Assembly: GCA_022661535.1 (NCBI GenBank)
Contig: JAKULF010000004.1
Span: 62,001 to 126,000, forward strand
DNA: 64,000 nucleotides
Direction of reading: 5' to 3'
DNA from: Eutypa lata
Taxonomy: Eukaryota > Ascomycota > Sordariomycetes > Xylariales > Diatrypaceae
Made by a program: the position numbers and the translations under genes. Shown in pieces: positions 1 through 12,002 of the stretch (position 1 is the stretch's first letter; every line of letters starts with the position of its first letter). The notes beneath the pieces are model-generated. The model was not told the DNA's origin. It did not search any database and saw nothing but the letters and a program-made list of their open reading frames with translations.

Positions 1-2636
1 ACCTAGGGTATTACATGCTACTAACTACCTACCTACCTAACCAAAATTTACACGCCCCAACCAACCCCTCCTAAACCCCGACCGAGGCAGCCGACGTAAC
101 ATCGTTGCTCATGCGCGTCTGTCGTGCGCCCATCGTCTACACTACCGTCCGTTAGGTCCACCTCCACAATGGATTATTTTAGTTCAGTCGTGGGGAATGA
201 GTTTGGAATCAACAGCCATATCAGGCCTTAACCCGCGCCTGGGCTTCCGTTCTCGCTGACGTCAAAAGTCTCTATGAATAACAAGGTTCTTACTGACCCG
301 CAACAAGCCCTACACGTACGAAAGCTAATCGGACCTACACATACATAGACCTACATACACATTGACACATTATTCATCGATGATGGATTAGCCACCTAGT
401 GCTAATCGTATACTCACAGCGGGTGTCATGAACGTAACTGTTGGATCGCACTCGGCCGATCTTCGCTTCCACTCAGAATACCAAACTCCTCCTCAGTAAT
501 ATCTTTCTAATCATATCCGGCCCACCAGCAATTCGGTCAAGGCGTCGGTCATCGGTTTGATGCAAGGGTTCTCAACATCACAAATGAGGCTCATTCATCT
601 ACCTACGCACTCACTATAGTAGATCGGCTGAAGATGACTAGTGTAATGTCGAGCCACGTTTAGTACAACGGCATCACTGCACGCGGATATGCTGCGTGAG
701 ACGATCTCGCATTTGATGTGCTTATTTACAGCATACACACCGTTCCAATCTTCCGGGTTCAACGCACCCTGACAATGACGTTACTTGCTATTCACAACTT
801 CTTCCCGAGCGAATAGCTGTAGCCTTTGTACGTAACCCTACAGCCCTATAGCCCGACAGGTCGAAGCCTAGAACCCTGCATACATGTATTGTACCTAAGC
901 TGCCAAGACTTCCACTCCTACATACCAGCCCTACGGCACTAATGTAAACATTGTCTTACCTGTGATCAGTTCACTTGTTACATGGGTTGAGGTGATCCTA
1001 GATCCCCAAATGGCTTGTCCGCTATTCTACCCCGACCCAATGAGGTCTTTACATTCATAAATTCTACTACAATGAGGAACACTTAAACCATTTTTATATC
1101 ATGTCTTGTACAGCAGCTGCTTAAGCAATGTTTATGTGGAAAATGACAGGTCTGTCAGCAACCATCTCAAAGCTGTCGTCCAATCAACCAACAGAGCAGA
1201 TAACTATTTTGAACATTCTGTTATTCTTCAATGCCAGTACATCAAATGCGAGCAACATCCTAGAAACACACCCACTACACTCAAATTCCCATACTCCGTT
1301 AAGCTGGCACGGACTGACATATCTTGAATTCATGACTAGGACAATGCGATACGAGACTCAGTAAGGACTGTGATATACATAGTTCCGGTATTACGGTAAC
1401 CCTTATGCAAACATGAGGACAGTACCGACCTTCTCTTTTCTCTCATCAAGCCCATACCAATCAATCTAGGGCGTGGGTGAATGTCAGAAGCCTGAATGCG
1501 GTTTGCAATGGCACTAGTCTAGTATACGTTCTAGTTCATTGGCACTAGAGCTCCTCACGACGTACTTCTATAGTACCTTACGTATCTGCCGACATCTGCA
1601 GTTCAGCGCATCCCCTCAAATGTACCCTGTCATGGATGGCGTCTGCCGTGGGTCCGTATCCACTGATTGCCGAGGACCCTAACTATTCTCCTTGGGTTTT
1701 TAACTCCTTCCCCGCGATATAGTTCACTACTGATATAGAGTTAATCAATATACCTACAGGGGAGGGGGGTTATGGTTGCACTGAAAGCCAGCCTTGTCCA
1801 TATTGATCTCCTTGTGGTGTTCATGTAACATGACCATATCGGATGTCTCGATATCATCTATCCAACTGCCCCCGTCCACTTCTCTTGACCGACATTGGTT
1901 ACACCTGATGAATTTATAGAACATGAGAGAGTCGGCATCGGGAAGTGGGCCATGGGATCTAGGCATCGAGCTCGGAGGTGGAATAGATTCCTCAACGAGG
2001 GGAGGCTATGCAATATTAGTCATGTTCGTTCTAACCACCAATTTTATGAGGCTGAAAGCCGGATGTCCCTTAGTAAACCCTTCTTGATAGCTCCTGGGTG
2101 TTTATCTAGTCCAGTCGTTCGTTCATCCGTGGGTATCGGCATACTGGTGTTGACATATTTGTTGAAGGACGGGAACAAGACCGGTAGTAGTTCAAATCAT
2201 TCCTACCCACTGACTTCCCCTACGACATCTACATCTACTATGAAGGTTATTTACGCTTCCTACCTTCTCTATCCAGAATGTCTGGCCGTACACCAATCGG
2301 AGAGCCACCATCCATCGTCAACGTCGCTGGTCTGAGTGTATTCGTCCTTAATATAGCAACCACATGGAATAAGGTCGTCGTCCAGAGTATCGGGTGTCTA
2401 GTTAGCATCATAGAGATATCAACGATGATTTTCCAATATAAATGACAGCTCCCTTTTCATCTTAAGCATCACTCACACAATCATACTAACTAACTAACAT
2501 CAATAACACCGCAAGTCTAAGACTACCAATCGCTCAAACACTACTCAAGCATCTTAGAATATTCGATCACTTCAAATTCTGATTGCCGCCTTCTACAGCC
2601 TATTCAACCGTGTTAAAGCAACTAAACTACATCAAA
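1..2636. other. Intergenic region, no gene recognised
   Basis: Only short open frames occur here, the longest about 146 codons (1895-2335 +). None has splice signals, family likeness or a length beyond chance. Tandem TACC/CTAA tracts sit near the left edge (about 20-50). The last 150 bases are C- and A-rich, as is common in 5' leaders, and probably belong to the promoter and leader of the gene starting at 2637. Confidence 0.6.
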
Positions 2637-3422
2637 ATGGCCCCATCGCACTCAAGCCGTTCCAGCGGATCTAGCCATTCGAGCTCTCGCAATAGCAAGA
2701 AAGGGAGAGCATCCCAAGTGCGTGACGGTTTTTGCTTCGTAACTCTCCTCCCCTATCATACCTACCCATGTTCTGCCTCGATACCTACGCCCTTTTCAAC
2801 GATGCGTAGCCTTCAGACTTGAACTTCACGACTCAACTAACACTTGATTTCCGTAGTCGTCTATCCAGCAACTCATCGACTCCTTGAGGACACATCGGGT
2901 CAATACCCTGACGGAACTCTGTCGCATTGAGCGTGTCGCTGCGAGCTGCGAGAACGAGGAGGATGCCCGAGCCTTTCAAGAACCCATGACGGCCGCATGG
3001 AACCACTATGTGACGAGCAACCAGTTCCTCACTGAGCTTAGCGGCCTCACACGCAACTATCCCATCTCAAGCGAGCTTGTCAATGATGCCCTCTACAGGG
3101 TTCAAAACGACCCCGAGTCCAATCGTAGCTGGAACTTGGCCTGGCTCTGTCTCACGAAAATGAGGGACTTGTAAGTGACTATTCTGTGGCCTTCATACCC
3201 ATGCCCCCTAAGTCAAGACGTTGAACTACCCCGACTAACATTATCGACAGAGGTTTGATTTCGAGCTACGCTATGGTCGAATCCTGGAAGAAGGAGATGT
3301 GGGGTGGACGAGATCCTACCCAGGAAGAAGCCGAACAACTTGCGCAGTGTTTCGAGCACGAATGGACTCAGGCAGTCAACAACATGTTACGACATTGGTC
3401 CGTTACGCCCACTTGGTACTGA
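2637..3422 (+). CDS. Small serine-rich protein of unknown function (188 aa)
   Basis: I do not recognise a family. Three exons (2637-2717, 2857-3170, 3251-3422) join in frame with GTGCGT...TAG and GTAAGT...CAG introns and end at a TGA after WSVTPTWY. Residues 1-27 are a low-complexity Ser/Arg/Lys stretch. The rest looks like a soluble, mostly helical domain rich in Trp, Glu and Asn, with no signal peptide or membrane segment. The frame is kept across both introns and codons remain ordinary, which argues for a real gene. The start is the first ATG after a C/A-rich leader. The gene stands alone, so context gives no hint of its job. Confidence 0.75.
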
Positions 3423-4384
3423 ACGAGGAAGCATGGCATGAGGACTCTTCCTCCTCTTCCTCGAAGGTCTTATCAATCTCTTTTGCATCGTCCCGAGGCG
3501 TTGGAAACGCATTGCGTAGGATTGCTTGATGGCGTTATTGGAAAATACGGTCTACCTACCGCGGTAAATATTTGACGGTTTTGTGGGAATCTGGGGGGGG
3601 GAGGGATTGAGCGAAACTCTCAAGGTGCCTTCACTACACTCTCCTTTTGTTGCATTTCGAATTTCATGGTTGGCGTTACTCATTGGTGGTTTTGATGTAT
3701 TTTCTTTTTGTTTTCTCTCCGTCTTAAAACCCTTCGTTTCGTTATGTTCACTCATTTCTGTCATTGGTCATTCTTTCTAGATTTATCTATCTCAATCAAG
3801 CTCACGCTTCGTTTTATACATCCTGGTGTTTCCTATCGTCAAGTGGGCTTTGATGCCTAACTATCTCATCTCTTGTTTTTGACTTGTTTCTAGCCATAGG
3901 GGGAGGGGGGGATGTTGATCCTGCTGCTACTAATGTTACGTTCCATGTTATGCCCAACTGCTATTCAGTGGTAAGTAGCTATGTGGCTATCTTCTTTCCA
4001 TTCAGCTTCTCGCTTCTCGCATTTCAATTCGTCGCCGTTTTGAGGTGATTGAGACCCCTCCCCCCGGCGCGACCCGCAGACTAATGCTGACGTCAAATAG
4101 CCTCGCGGACCCTTGCAGATTTCCACGCAAACTACCAATCAAGAGTCGTTCCCATTACTGATCCATGTGACGATCTCTAGAACCAGGGTACCGGGGGAAG
4201 GTTGCGCAACCTTCCGTCCGCATCGGAGGATCACTGTATCCAAATTTAGACCACATCGACGTTCTAATATCGTACTAGACGGATACATATAGAATACACG
4301 AGCCTACCAGTTCCTTGGCACGTCTACCGATCGTCTAGAACCCCCTCCAGGAAATCGGCAAATCTATTTTATGCATAGTTAGTT
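3423..4384. other. Intergenic region, no gene recognised
   Basis: This stretch holds the likely 3' untranslated region of the 188-aa gene and T-rich sequence on the plus strand (about 3640-3790). Short open frames on both strands around 3552-3780 mirror each other and show no splice signals or family likeness. Confidence 0.5.
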
Positions 4385-4763
4385 ATGGATATCCTAGCTT
4401 GGAAATACTCCGAAAAGGAAAAGATAGAATCGTGTCTTGGGCAAGTTAGCCTGGCTTTGAAGAAGGTTCATGCGTGTAAGTTCTTCTTTCCTACTAACTT
4501 GGGGATGTTCTCCGGACGGTCATGCGCTGTTCGACAACATGTCCGGTCCCCGTTTAGGCACACCCGTTGCTCTATACACACATTTTGTTGGTTTATACAT
4601 CGTCCAGCAGTTTTACCGGAAGCACCTCGGCGACTTGCCAGTCAACCAAATTCCATTTACAAGCCGTGGGGGTGCGCCTCCAGTTGTTATCTCCGTTCAC
4701 CGATGCTCACGATGCGGCTCACAAGTCCAAGCTCAGGTGATATGGCTCTCTCCTGCGCGATGA
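4385..4763 (+). CDS. Possible small two-exon gene of unknown function (98 aa)
   Basis: This is a weak candidate. An ATG frame (4385-4475) runs into a textbook intron: GTAAGT donor at 4476, TACTAAC branch site at 4492-4498 and the first downstream AG at 4556-4557. The second exon (4558-4763) stays open in the matching phase to a TGA. The product would be about 98 residues with a CSRCGSQ cysteine pair near the end and no signal peptide. The agreement of splice signals and phase is the only support; I recognise no family, and upstream exons may be missing. It could also be a relic or chance. Confidence 0.3.
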
Positions 4764-5268
4764 AACCACTGGTCATCACCCAAAGTCATCATGTCATCTG
4801 ATACTGATATGTAACGTGCAACCCGCTTATATCCGAGTCGGAGAACATAGACATCGCAGTGATTCGGGGATTTGATCATGGACAACACCTAGCTATCACT
4901 AAATAACTAATAGCATCACCCAGCAGGGATGTTTTCATATAGGAGCTATGGATCCTCAAGTTACCCCTATTTCTTTTGTTAGTACCCTATTGTCCTAGTT
5001 CGTGAGGTAACTGACTGCATCATTACTACCACGATAGCTTCAATCTCAACACATTTCTAGTGCAGAGTAAGCCTAGCCGAGGCGACATTGGCTTCGCTTC
5101 ACAATTTCGAGACGAGACTTTGGGGAATGGACCATGTAGGGGCAATTGGTGTGCGCAACGCGGGACCGATGATACGAATCTTCAGACCACGGAGTTGACG
5201 ATAATGTACCAATGGTCTTGTATATAGGTTAACTAAGTCACATCTCGCAAACACGACCTTATTCATAT
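4764..5268. other. Intergenic region, no gene recognised
   Basis: This lies between two 3' ends: the doubtful small gene on the plus strand and the MFS carrier on the minus strand. I see only unstructured sequence, presumably including the carrier's 3' untranslated region. Confidence 0.5.
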
Positions 5269-7289
5269 CTACAACGAATAACGAAACCCGGGATTGTCTA
5301 GCTCGGTTACATCATGCATCCCGAGTTCGACGGCAGCCTTCTCATCAGTCATCCCTTGAGCATCTCTTGCCTTGTTAGATCTGTACATATAAAGATACAG
5401 CACAAGAACAGCAATAAGCTTCACGCTGTATCCGACGAGCATGGCTATATATGCGCTGGGATATCGAGCTATTGATTGTTAGTGTCGATGTCATAGGATC
5501 TCCCTGGTCCCGTCCAGATACTTACGTGCTTCACTTGATATGAAAGTCTGGGGCCCAATGATCTGACATAAGTACATATGTTAGTACACCTGCTTTAGTC
5601 TCGATAACCCCTGACATTTTGGTACAGATTCGATATATGCATGAAATGAAAGACAGAATGGAAGCACTCTAGTTAGATCTCTAATTGAGGATAACCAAGT
5701 CAGATACTCACTAGCTGTACGTTAGCTATTATCCAAGGAGACTTAGAGCTGTAGACAGATAGCACATACCATTTCCTACACAATAGCCGGCAAATAAGAT
5801 AGCCGAAGTAAGTTGTTTTTTGGTCGACCCGGCGATATTTGACGACACCATCGTCAAAGAAATACTAAATCCCAAGCCTTGGAAGTAACAAAGCCACAGC
5901 GCGACAAGGCGGCCCCACTGGATGATAAGTTAGCACAGGGTCTACGACTAAACGGGTTGACCTTGGTAAAATCGCTACATCGTTTGACTTACCCTGTTGC
6001 TGTCAGGTAGTCCTACGAGAAGAGCAGCACCCGTGATGCAGATTGCATTCGCAACGGTCATGGTAATGCACCGTAGACCAGGCCACTTCGTGCAGACGAA
6101 TCCGCCCGTAATCAGAGCCAAGAACTGCACCGCTCCTCCTGGAATCTGCATATACTGAGTTCCAAGCTCATCGAACCCGAAGCCCTTGATGATGCTGCTC
6201 GCGAAGCTGGTCAACGCGGAGTTGGGGATCTGGGCACCGGTGGCCATCACGAAAAGGATCCAGGTTTTAGCTAAAGATCATAGATAAGTACATTGTCTGG
6301 AGAGTAAACGATGGCGGCTGGTGTGCCCCTGCTTGACAGACGACCTAGGGTAGATATGATATGGATATGGATAGGTCTTGACAAAGATGAACGATAAGGT
6401 TTTGACGCAACTCACGGTCTTTTAGACACTGTATGGCTTGATACTTCTTGAAGTGCTGGTTCTTAACCCCCTGTCTATTACGCGAGACACGCTCAATTGC
6501 GATGGTACGCTCCCTAGGGGTAAGGAAACTAGCCGTAGAGGGCAGATCCGGGAGGTAGAGCAAGCTGACGATGCCCTGCACGAGACTTATAGCGCCGAAT
6601 ATGATGAAGACGTACATCCACCGGGGAAGACCGGTGGTGATATTTCCTACGCCGTAGCCTACGAGGCCACCGAACATCGTAGCTATACCATTCGTACAGT
6701 AGTATGCCTCGAGACGCAATGGCTGCTCTGAGGCCGTGTACCAGAGCGACATGATTAAAACGAAACCGGGGTTGATAGCAGCCTCGAAGAACCCGAGCAA
6801 AAACCGATTCGTCGCCATGCCGGCAAAGGAAGAACAAGCGGGCGTAGTCATCAGGATGATACCCCATGCTAGCGTTGTAAGGGAGACGACACGGCCGACG
6901 GGAAACCGCTGCATGAGATAGGCTGAAGGGAATTGGGAGATCAGGTATCCGAAATAAAAGATGGAACCTAGCCACGAATAGTCCTGCCCTGTTAGATTCG
7001 TCCCCTCCTGCAACCCGAAGGCGTTGGCAAAGTTGATGGAGTTCTTGTCGAGGTACTGCAGCAGGTACGTCACGAAAAGGATAGGAACGATGCGGTAGTC
7101 GATCTTCCGCAGAACCTTCTTCGCGTCCTGCTCGTCAAATTCAAGGCCCTCGCCTTCTCTGAAGATCTGGTAGGTGTCATCGAGATCTTTCTCGGATTCC
7201 ACGCCTAATTTATCCTTGGGAGACTTTGGGGCATCGACAGCTTCGTACGGCTGTTTAGCACTGTCTGGTAGAACTTCATCTGCACCCAT
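5269..7289 (-). CDS. MFS transporter, Dal5/allantoate permease-like (anion:cation symporter family)
   Basis: A plasma-membrane carrier of about 516 residues, probably proton-coupled uptake of a small organic anion or vitamin-like compound; the substrate cannot be read from sequence. Family marks are YLDKNSINFAN in helix 1 (79-89), NRFLLGFFEAAINPGF (161-176), the late IIGPQTF motif and an ending NPGFRYSL. I place the exons at 7289-6416, 6270-5993, 5917-5770, 5712-5725 (14 nt), 5562-5526 and 5468-5269. Without the 14-nt microexon the frame fails, so the joint between 5770 and 5562 is the weak point. The first in-frame ATG is at 7289. A second carrier of the same family lies at 55693-57601. No pathway neighbour is obvious. 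Confidence 0.87.
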
Positions 7290-8949
7290 TATGAACCAAA
7301 AAACCATGCGGGAAAAAAAAGACAAGCTGGGGATGGGGGATAATCGATCACTCTGGGTAAGGGCCTAACAAGGACCAGATCTGATAGCAAGGAGTGATGC
7401 CTTTATAAGATCTATTCCTGGTATCCATGGCTGGGGGTTCAGAGCGGCGCTGATATAATATAATGCCGAGCACAAGGATTTAGCAGAGGTGGTACGGCGT
7501 CATGCCGCTGGCAAGAGCATGCCTCCCAGGTACCTGTTCCTTAACCCTGCCTTATCTCGTGGCTATCACATTGGCCTCCGCACGGGAGAGGGGGAGATTT
7601 GGGGAACTTCGGGGGTCCAGCGGCCAACGATATGTTGAGATGAGGATGGCATCATCGGGGGATGGATGAGGTGATCGGGGTTAAGACCCTAGAGGTAAGG
7701 AAAACCCACCGTAACAGAAGAGAGCATAGTGGGGCCGAGATCTGGAGAAAGGGGCAGGGGTTCAACAGGGAAAAAGAGACGAGTCTCGGGGTATTTAATG
7801 CGCGTAGAGAACACACGATAAAACCCAGAGTCTTAAGGAAATTTTAAGAGTAAATGGCCGGATTGCACAGGAGGTGGTTGATGAGAGGAAGTAATCAACG
7901 ATAGGGGGCTGGACTCAGGTATGGGTCAAGCGCGGACTATAAAAACAAAGGCGCAACAGTAAAAGATGCGATAATCACAACACGCTGGAACAGAATAAAA
8001 AGACCAATTGAAAATAGCTTAGAAGAGGATCGCGAACAAGAATATAACTAGTGGAAACCCAGGTTAGAATCGCGCCATTACCAAAGAGCTTGAACAAGGT
8101 ATCATCAGATTGGCTTACGTAGGGATATGGTTACTATTATTTACGTAGTACTACACTAACGACGACTTTCTTAGCTGCTGCATTTCTCAGAGCAGAGAAT
8201 TTAAGGTAGAGGACGGTGTATGAAATAGTTAAGACTCCTTCTAACCCATTATTCCATAAATGTGGTGTACGTCGATAGTATAACTGCCCCCTTTCAGGCG
8301 TTCTGGGAAGCTTCCCCCAATCCAGGGGTAGCTCGCCCCTCTATCTCTGAGTTGTACCTAGATAAATAATAGACAGCTATATAAGAATGCATAAACTCCT
8401 ATTCACACATATACGCACTAATATATACCAGTCAATCAACTCGTCGAAGCGTAGGTAAGATGGCATGGTCTTGGTAAGTTTTCATAGCCCCTAAGGCCAT
8501 GCTACACAGGAAGATGATTGTCCGTCCCGGTTGTCAAGTTGATCTAACCAGAGTTCAATAGATAGCGCCTTCAGTCTATGCATTGGCTATATATCAAAAT
8601 ATACAATAGGTACCAAGCCATACCCACAGGGTCTTTTGACCGGTACTGTGACTAAGAGGAGTATGTGAAGTTTGCATGGGTTGTGATGAAAAAAGAATGA
8701 AAGTGGAGAGCAAAGACCAAGCTGAGACATGCTACTTACCTACACTTTAGGGATTATGAAGACTTCATAGTCACTCAGAACAGAAGGGAATTGTATAATT
8801 CATGCGAAGTTGCTAAACACAATGTTGCTTTGTATTCATACCTCGTTAAGATTGGGGTTCACAGGCACGCAACGGCCGAGTTAAAAAGATACAGACATCA
8901 ATCAGCTTTAACTATCATTCCATCCAATGCATAATCAATCGCCTAACTA
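7290..8949. other. Intergenic region between the MFS promoter and a transposon
   Basis: The 7290-7900 part is the upstream region of the minus-strand MFS gene and is purine-rich. A 61-codon plus-strand frame (7662-7847) lies in it but has no support. From about 8000 to 8949 the sequence becomes gradually more AT-rich toward the transposon. I see no gene or RNA. Confidence 0.5.
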
Positions 8950-8972
8950 CAATCGGGGTGCAAAAGTCTCGG
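8950..8972 (+). repeat. Left terminal inverted repeat of the Tc1-like element
   Basis: It begins CAATCGGGGTGCAAAAGT directly after the target TA and pairs with the reverse complement of 10296-10318 at 20 of 23 positions. It still contains CpA dinucleotides, unlike the interior. Confidence 0.85.
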
Positions 8973-10295
8973 GTTAATCTCCACAACGCATAATTTACGA
9001 TAACATCTTTTAACTTTACTTATACGGATTTTATTTAATTATTAATAAATCCTTAAGAAATTTATATTACTTAAATAACTTTATATAATAAATAATATAA
9101 TATATTTTAATAATAAATATATTATTTAAATATAATAATTATAATTTTAATTTAATTTAATATTAAATTTATAAAATAATTTATTATATTTTTTTTAAAC
9201 TTTTTTTATATAAAAATTATAATAACGATAAATAAATTTAATGCTTTTTATATATTATTAAATATTTTTAATTTAAATTTTTTTTTTAAATTTATTTTTT
9301 TAATAATTTTTATATATTTTTTATAAAGTTTAAATTAAAGTTATATATAAATTATTTTAATATTTTAATTTCGTTATTTTAAAATTATACTTTAATAATA
9401 TAAATAATATAAATAAAAGTATTATTTTATATAAAAATAAAATCGTTATTAAAATATTTAAAAAAATATTTATTAATTAATTATAAATAAATTTTAATTA
9501 TTACGTCGTTTTTTTTTATTTTAAAATCGTTATTTAAAATTATTAAAAAGTTTTATATTTTATAACGAAAAATATTTTAAAATATTTAAATTATATAAAA
9601 ATTAATAATAAACGTAATTTTTTTATTTTAAATAAATTAATTAATAATTACGTAATTAATTAAAATAAAAAATAATAATATAATAAAAACTTTTTTAATA
9701 AAATATTTACGTTATATAATTATTATAATTATAATTTATTATAAATTTATTATTAAATAAAACGCGTTTTTAAAACTTAATAAATTTATTATAATATTTT
9801 AAAATAAAAAAAAACTTTTATTTTATATATTTTAAAATTAAAAATAATCGTTATAAAATGTATTAATATATTATGTTTTTTTTTTTAAATTAACGTATTA
9901 ATATTTATTTAAAAATATATAAATAATATATTTTAATTAATATAATTATTAAAATAAAAAAATTATTATTTATAATATATTATAAATATTTTTAATAATA
10001 ATTATTTAACTTTTATAATTTATTTAAACGTAACGAAAATTTAATTAATTTTTAATATAAATAACGATTATAAACGCTTTAAATAATAATTAATAATACG
10101 TTATATTTTTTCGTAATATTTATAAAAAATTTATTTAAATTTTTTTTTATATATTATTTAATTTTTATATAAAATAAATACTTTTTTCGTTTAATAATTA
10201 AAGTTATATTAAATTATTTAAACATTTTTAAAATATATAATAATATAAGTTATTAATGTTAAAAAGACGCGTTTTTGTAGAGTTGCATATATTTA

Positions 10296-10318
10296 CCGAA
10301 ACTTTTGCACCCCCACTG
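10296..10318 (-). repeat. Right terminal inverted repeat of the Tc1-like element
   Basis: Read on the minus strand it begins CAGTGGGGGTGCAAAAGT. It differs from the left end at three positions and is followed on the plus strand by the TA duplication. Confidence 0.85.
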
Positions 10319-10449
10319 TACTTATGTATGTAGGACAGCGTTTGACGCACAAAGGGTATCATCTATCACCCCCCAAATTCCGATTCGAGCCAGAGAGAGA
10401 GGGAGAGAGAAAAAACCAAGATGATGCTTTCCTATTCTACAATGGCTAA

Positions 10450-12002
10450 CTAAACCGTCTCGATATACCGCTTCAACTCCCAGTCCGTGACGGCCTCTTC
10501 CCATACGCGAACCTCGTGCTCCCGGGTCCCGCCGAAGTGGTCGACGAAGTCGTCCCCGAACACCTCCCGCGCGATGCTATCCTTGCGCATGAACGTCTCG
10601 GTGGCCTCCTTGAGACTTTTGGCCAGCCGGGCGCCCTTGTCGCTAGCCCCGCCGACGTCTTGCCCCTTGCCGAGCGGCGGGCACGGGATCGCGAGCTTCT
10701 TCTCCACCCCGCGCCACCCCAGACCCAGGATCGCGGCCATGACGTAGTAGGGGTTGGCGTCGGCTCCGGCCACGCGCACCTCGAACCGCGTCGCGCCGGG
10801 CTTGGACGTCGGCGGCGCGATCAGGCGGATCGACGCGGCGCGGTGCTCGAGCCCCCACGAGACCGTCACGGGCGCCCAGAAGTTCTCCACGAGCCTCTTG
10901 TAGCTGTTGATCGTCGGCGCGAGCATGGGCATGACGTCCGGCAAGCCTTCCAAGATGCCCGCGAGGAAGTGCCGTCCGAGATCGCTCAGCTGCTCGATGT
11001 CGGGCCACTCGGCGCCCTCGTCCTTTGTCTCGCGCGCCAACAGGTTCTTTTTGTCCTTGTCGATGACCGAGACGTGTATATGTCCACTGTTGCCGGGGAG
11101 TCCGGCGCGCGGCTTGGCCATGAAGCACGGTGTGATTCCGTACTTGGTCGCGACGCCCTTGACGACGTATTTGAACAGGCTGGCGCGGTCCGCCATCCCG
11201 GAGATTTGTCCAAATTCCAGGGCCGCTTCGTATACGCCCGGCCCGCTCTCCGTATGCCAACCCTCAATATCGCATTGGAACTTGATGCAAGAATCGTAGA
11301 TATCGTAGTAGTACCCCTGGTTGTGTATCGGTCTCGTTATGCTGTATCCGAACATGCCTTCGGTCAGGGAGGGCAGAGATTGCGGGGGGTTATCGCGAAG
11401 ATACGCAGAAGGCGATTCTGTCGATGGTGTCTTGAACTGGTAGAATTCATATTCGGCTGCATGATTACAATGTTAGTAAATGTGAGCAGGCGATTCGCAT
11501 TGCGCCTAGCTTATCACGCATTGAAGTATATCTGCGTATATCGGTGGGAAGATATGTGTATCATGTAGCGCATACCTCCGGCCATAGCATCATATCCCTG
11601 TTTCTCCAGTCTCCCTAGCATCCTCCCTAGTAAACCTCTCGGGCAGGCGCAAATAGGTTCCTTCGTATCAGGATCGAAGAAGCTAACCAGGAAGAAGGGC
11701 ACATTGTCCTCCCAGGGGATACGCCGGAAGGTGGAGAAATCCGGTATAGCAATCATGTCGCGATAGCCGTTCTCCTGGTTGCTGATCTTGAGTTCCTTGA
11801 TATACGTGGTGTCGTGCATATCCCAGCCGAAAATGACACTGCAGAAGCCAAAGCCGGACGAGGCAATGGACAGGAACTTGTTCTTGGACATAAGCTTCCC
11901 CCGCAAGATGCCATCGACGTCGACACCGGCTACCTTGACCTTGTCATCGTTTTTGAGAAGCTCCGGAAGGCTTTCTGCTGTAATTGGGTCTGTTGAAGAC
12001 AT
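10450..12002 (-). CDS. Glutamine synthetase family protein (GS I-like; gamma-glutamyl ligase)
   Basis: A 477-residue ATP-dependent ligase of the glutamine synthetase superfamily. The length and the N-terminal VAGVDVDGILRGK block (24-36) fit the GS I-like group that includes gamma-glutamylpolyamine synthetases, rather than the shorter eukaryotic GS II used for ammonium assimilation. Visible motifs are the metal-site helix ESGPGVYEAAL (212-222), the ATP/metal motif GNSGHIHVS (264-272), NSYKRLVENFWAPV followed by GLEHR (326-348) and TRFEVRVAGADANPYY near 366-380. There are two exons (12002-11576, 11456-10450) with a 119-bp intron. The in-frame TTG upstream of 12002 is not needed as a start. Exon 2 is distinctly GC-rich. 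No signal peptide is present, so it is probably cytosolic. Substrate remains open: polyamine, ethanolamine or another amine. Confidence 0.9.

Larger units (their letters stand above)
8950..10318. mobile_element. RIP-degraded Tc1/mariner (impala-like) DNA transposon
   Basis: A 1,369-bp element flanked by TA on both sides (8948-8949 and 10319-10320), as expected for Tc1/mariner integration. The two 23-bp ends are inverted repeats matching at 20 of 23 positions and sharing the core GGGGTGCAAAAGT. From memory these ends resemble those of the Fusarium impala Tc1 family, and the size also fits. The interior (about 9000-10260) is almost pure A/T with no surviving open frame. In 9061-10260 I find one CpA and about four TpG and no CC or GG, while CpG and CpT persist, which is the mark of RIP acting at CpA. 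The transposase gene has been destroyed, so orientation is unknown. The element is dead and lies 131 bp from the stop codon of the glutamine-synthetase-like gene. Confidence 0.85.

Noticed and set aside
1895..2335. 146-codon plus-strand frame
   Set aside because: No likeness, no splice signals, and length within chance expectation.
10516..11568. 350-codon plus-strand open frame opposite the GS-like gene
   Set aside because: It is the antisense of GC-rich exon 2 and exon-intron sequence, with no domain; the minus-strand frame carries all glutamine synthetase motifs.
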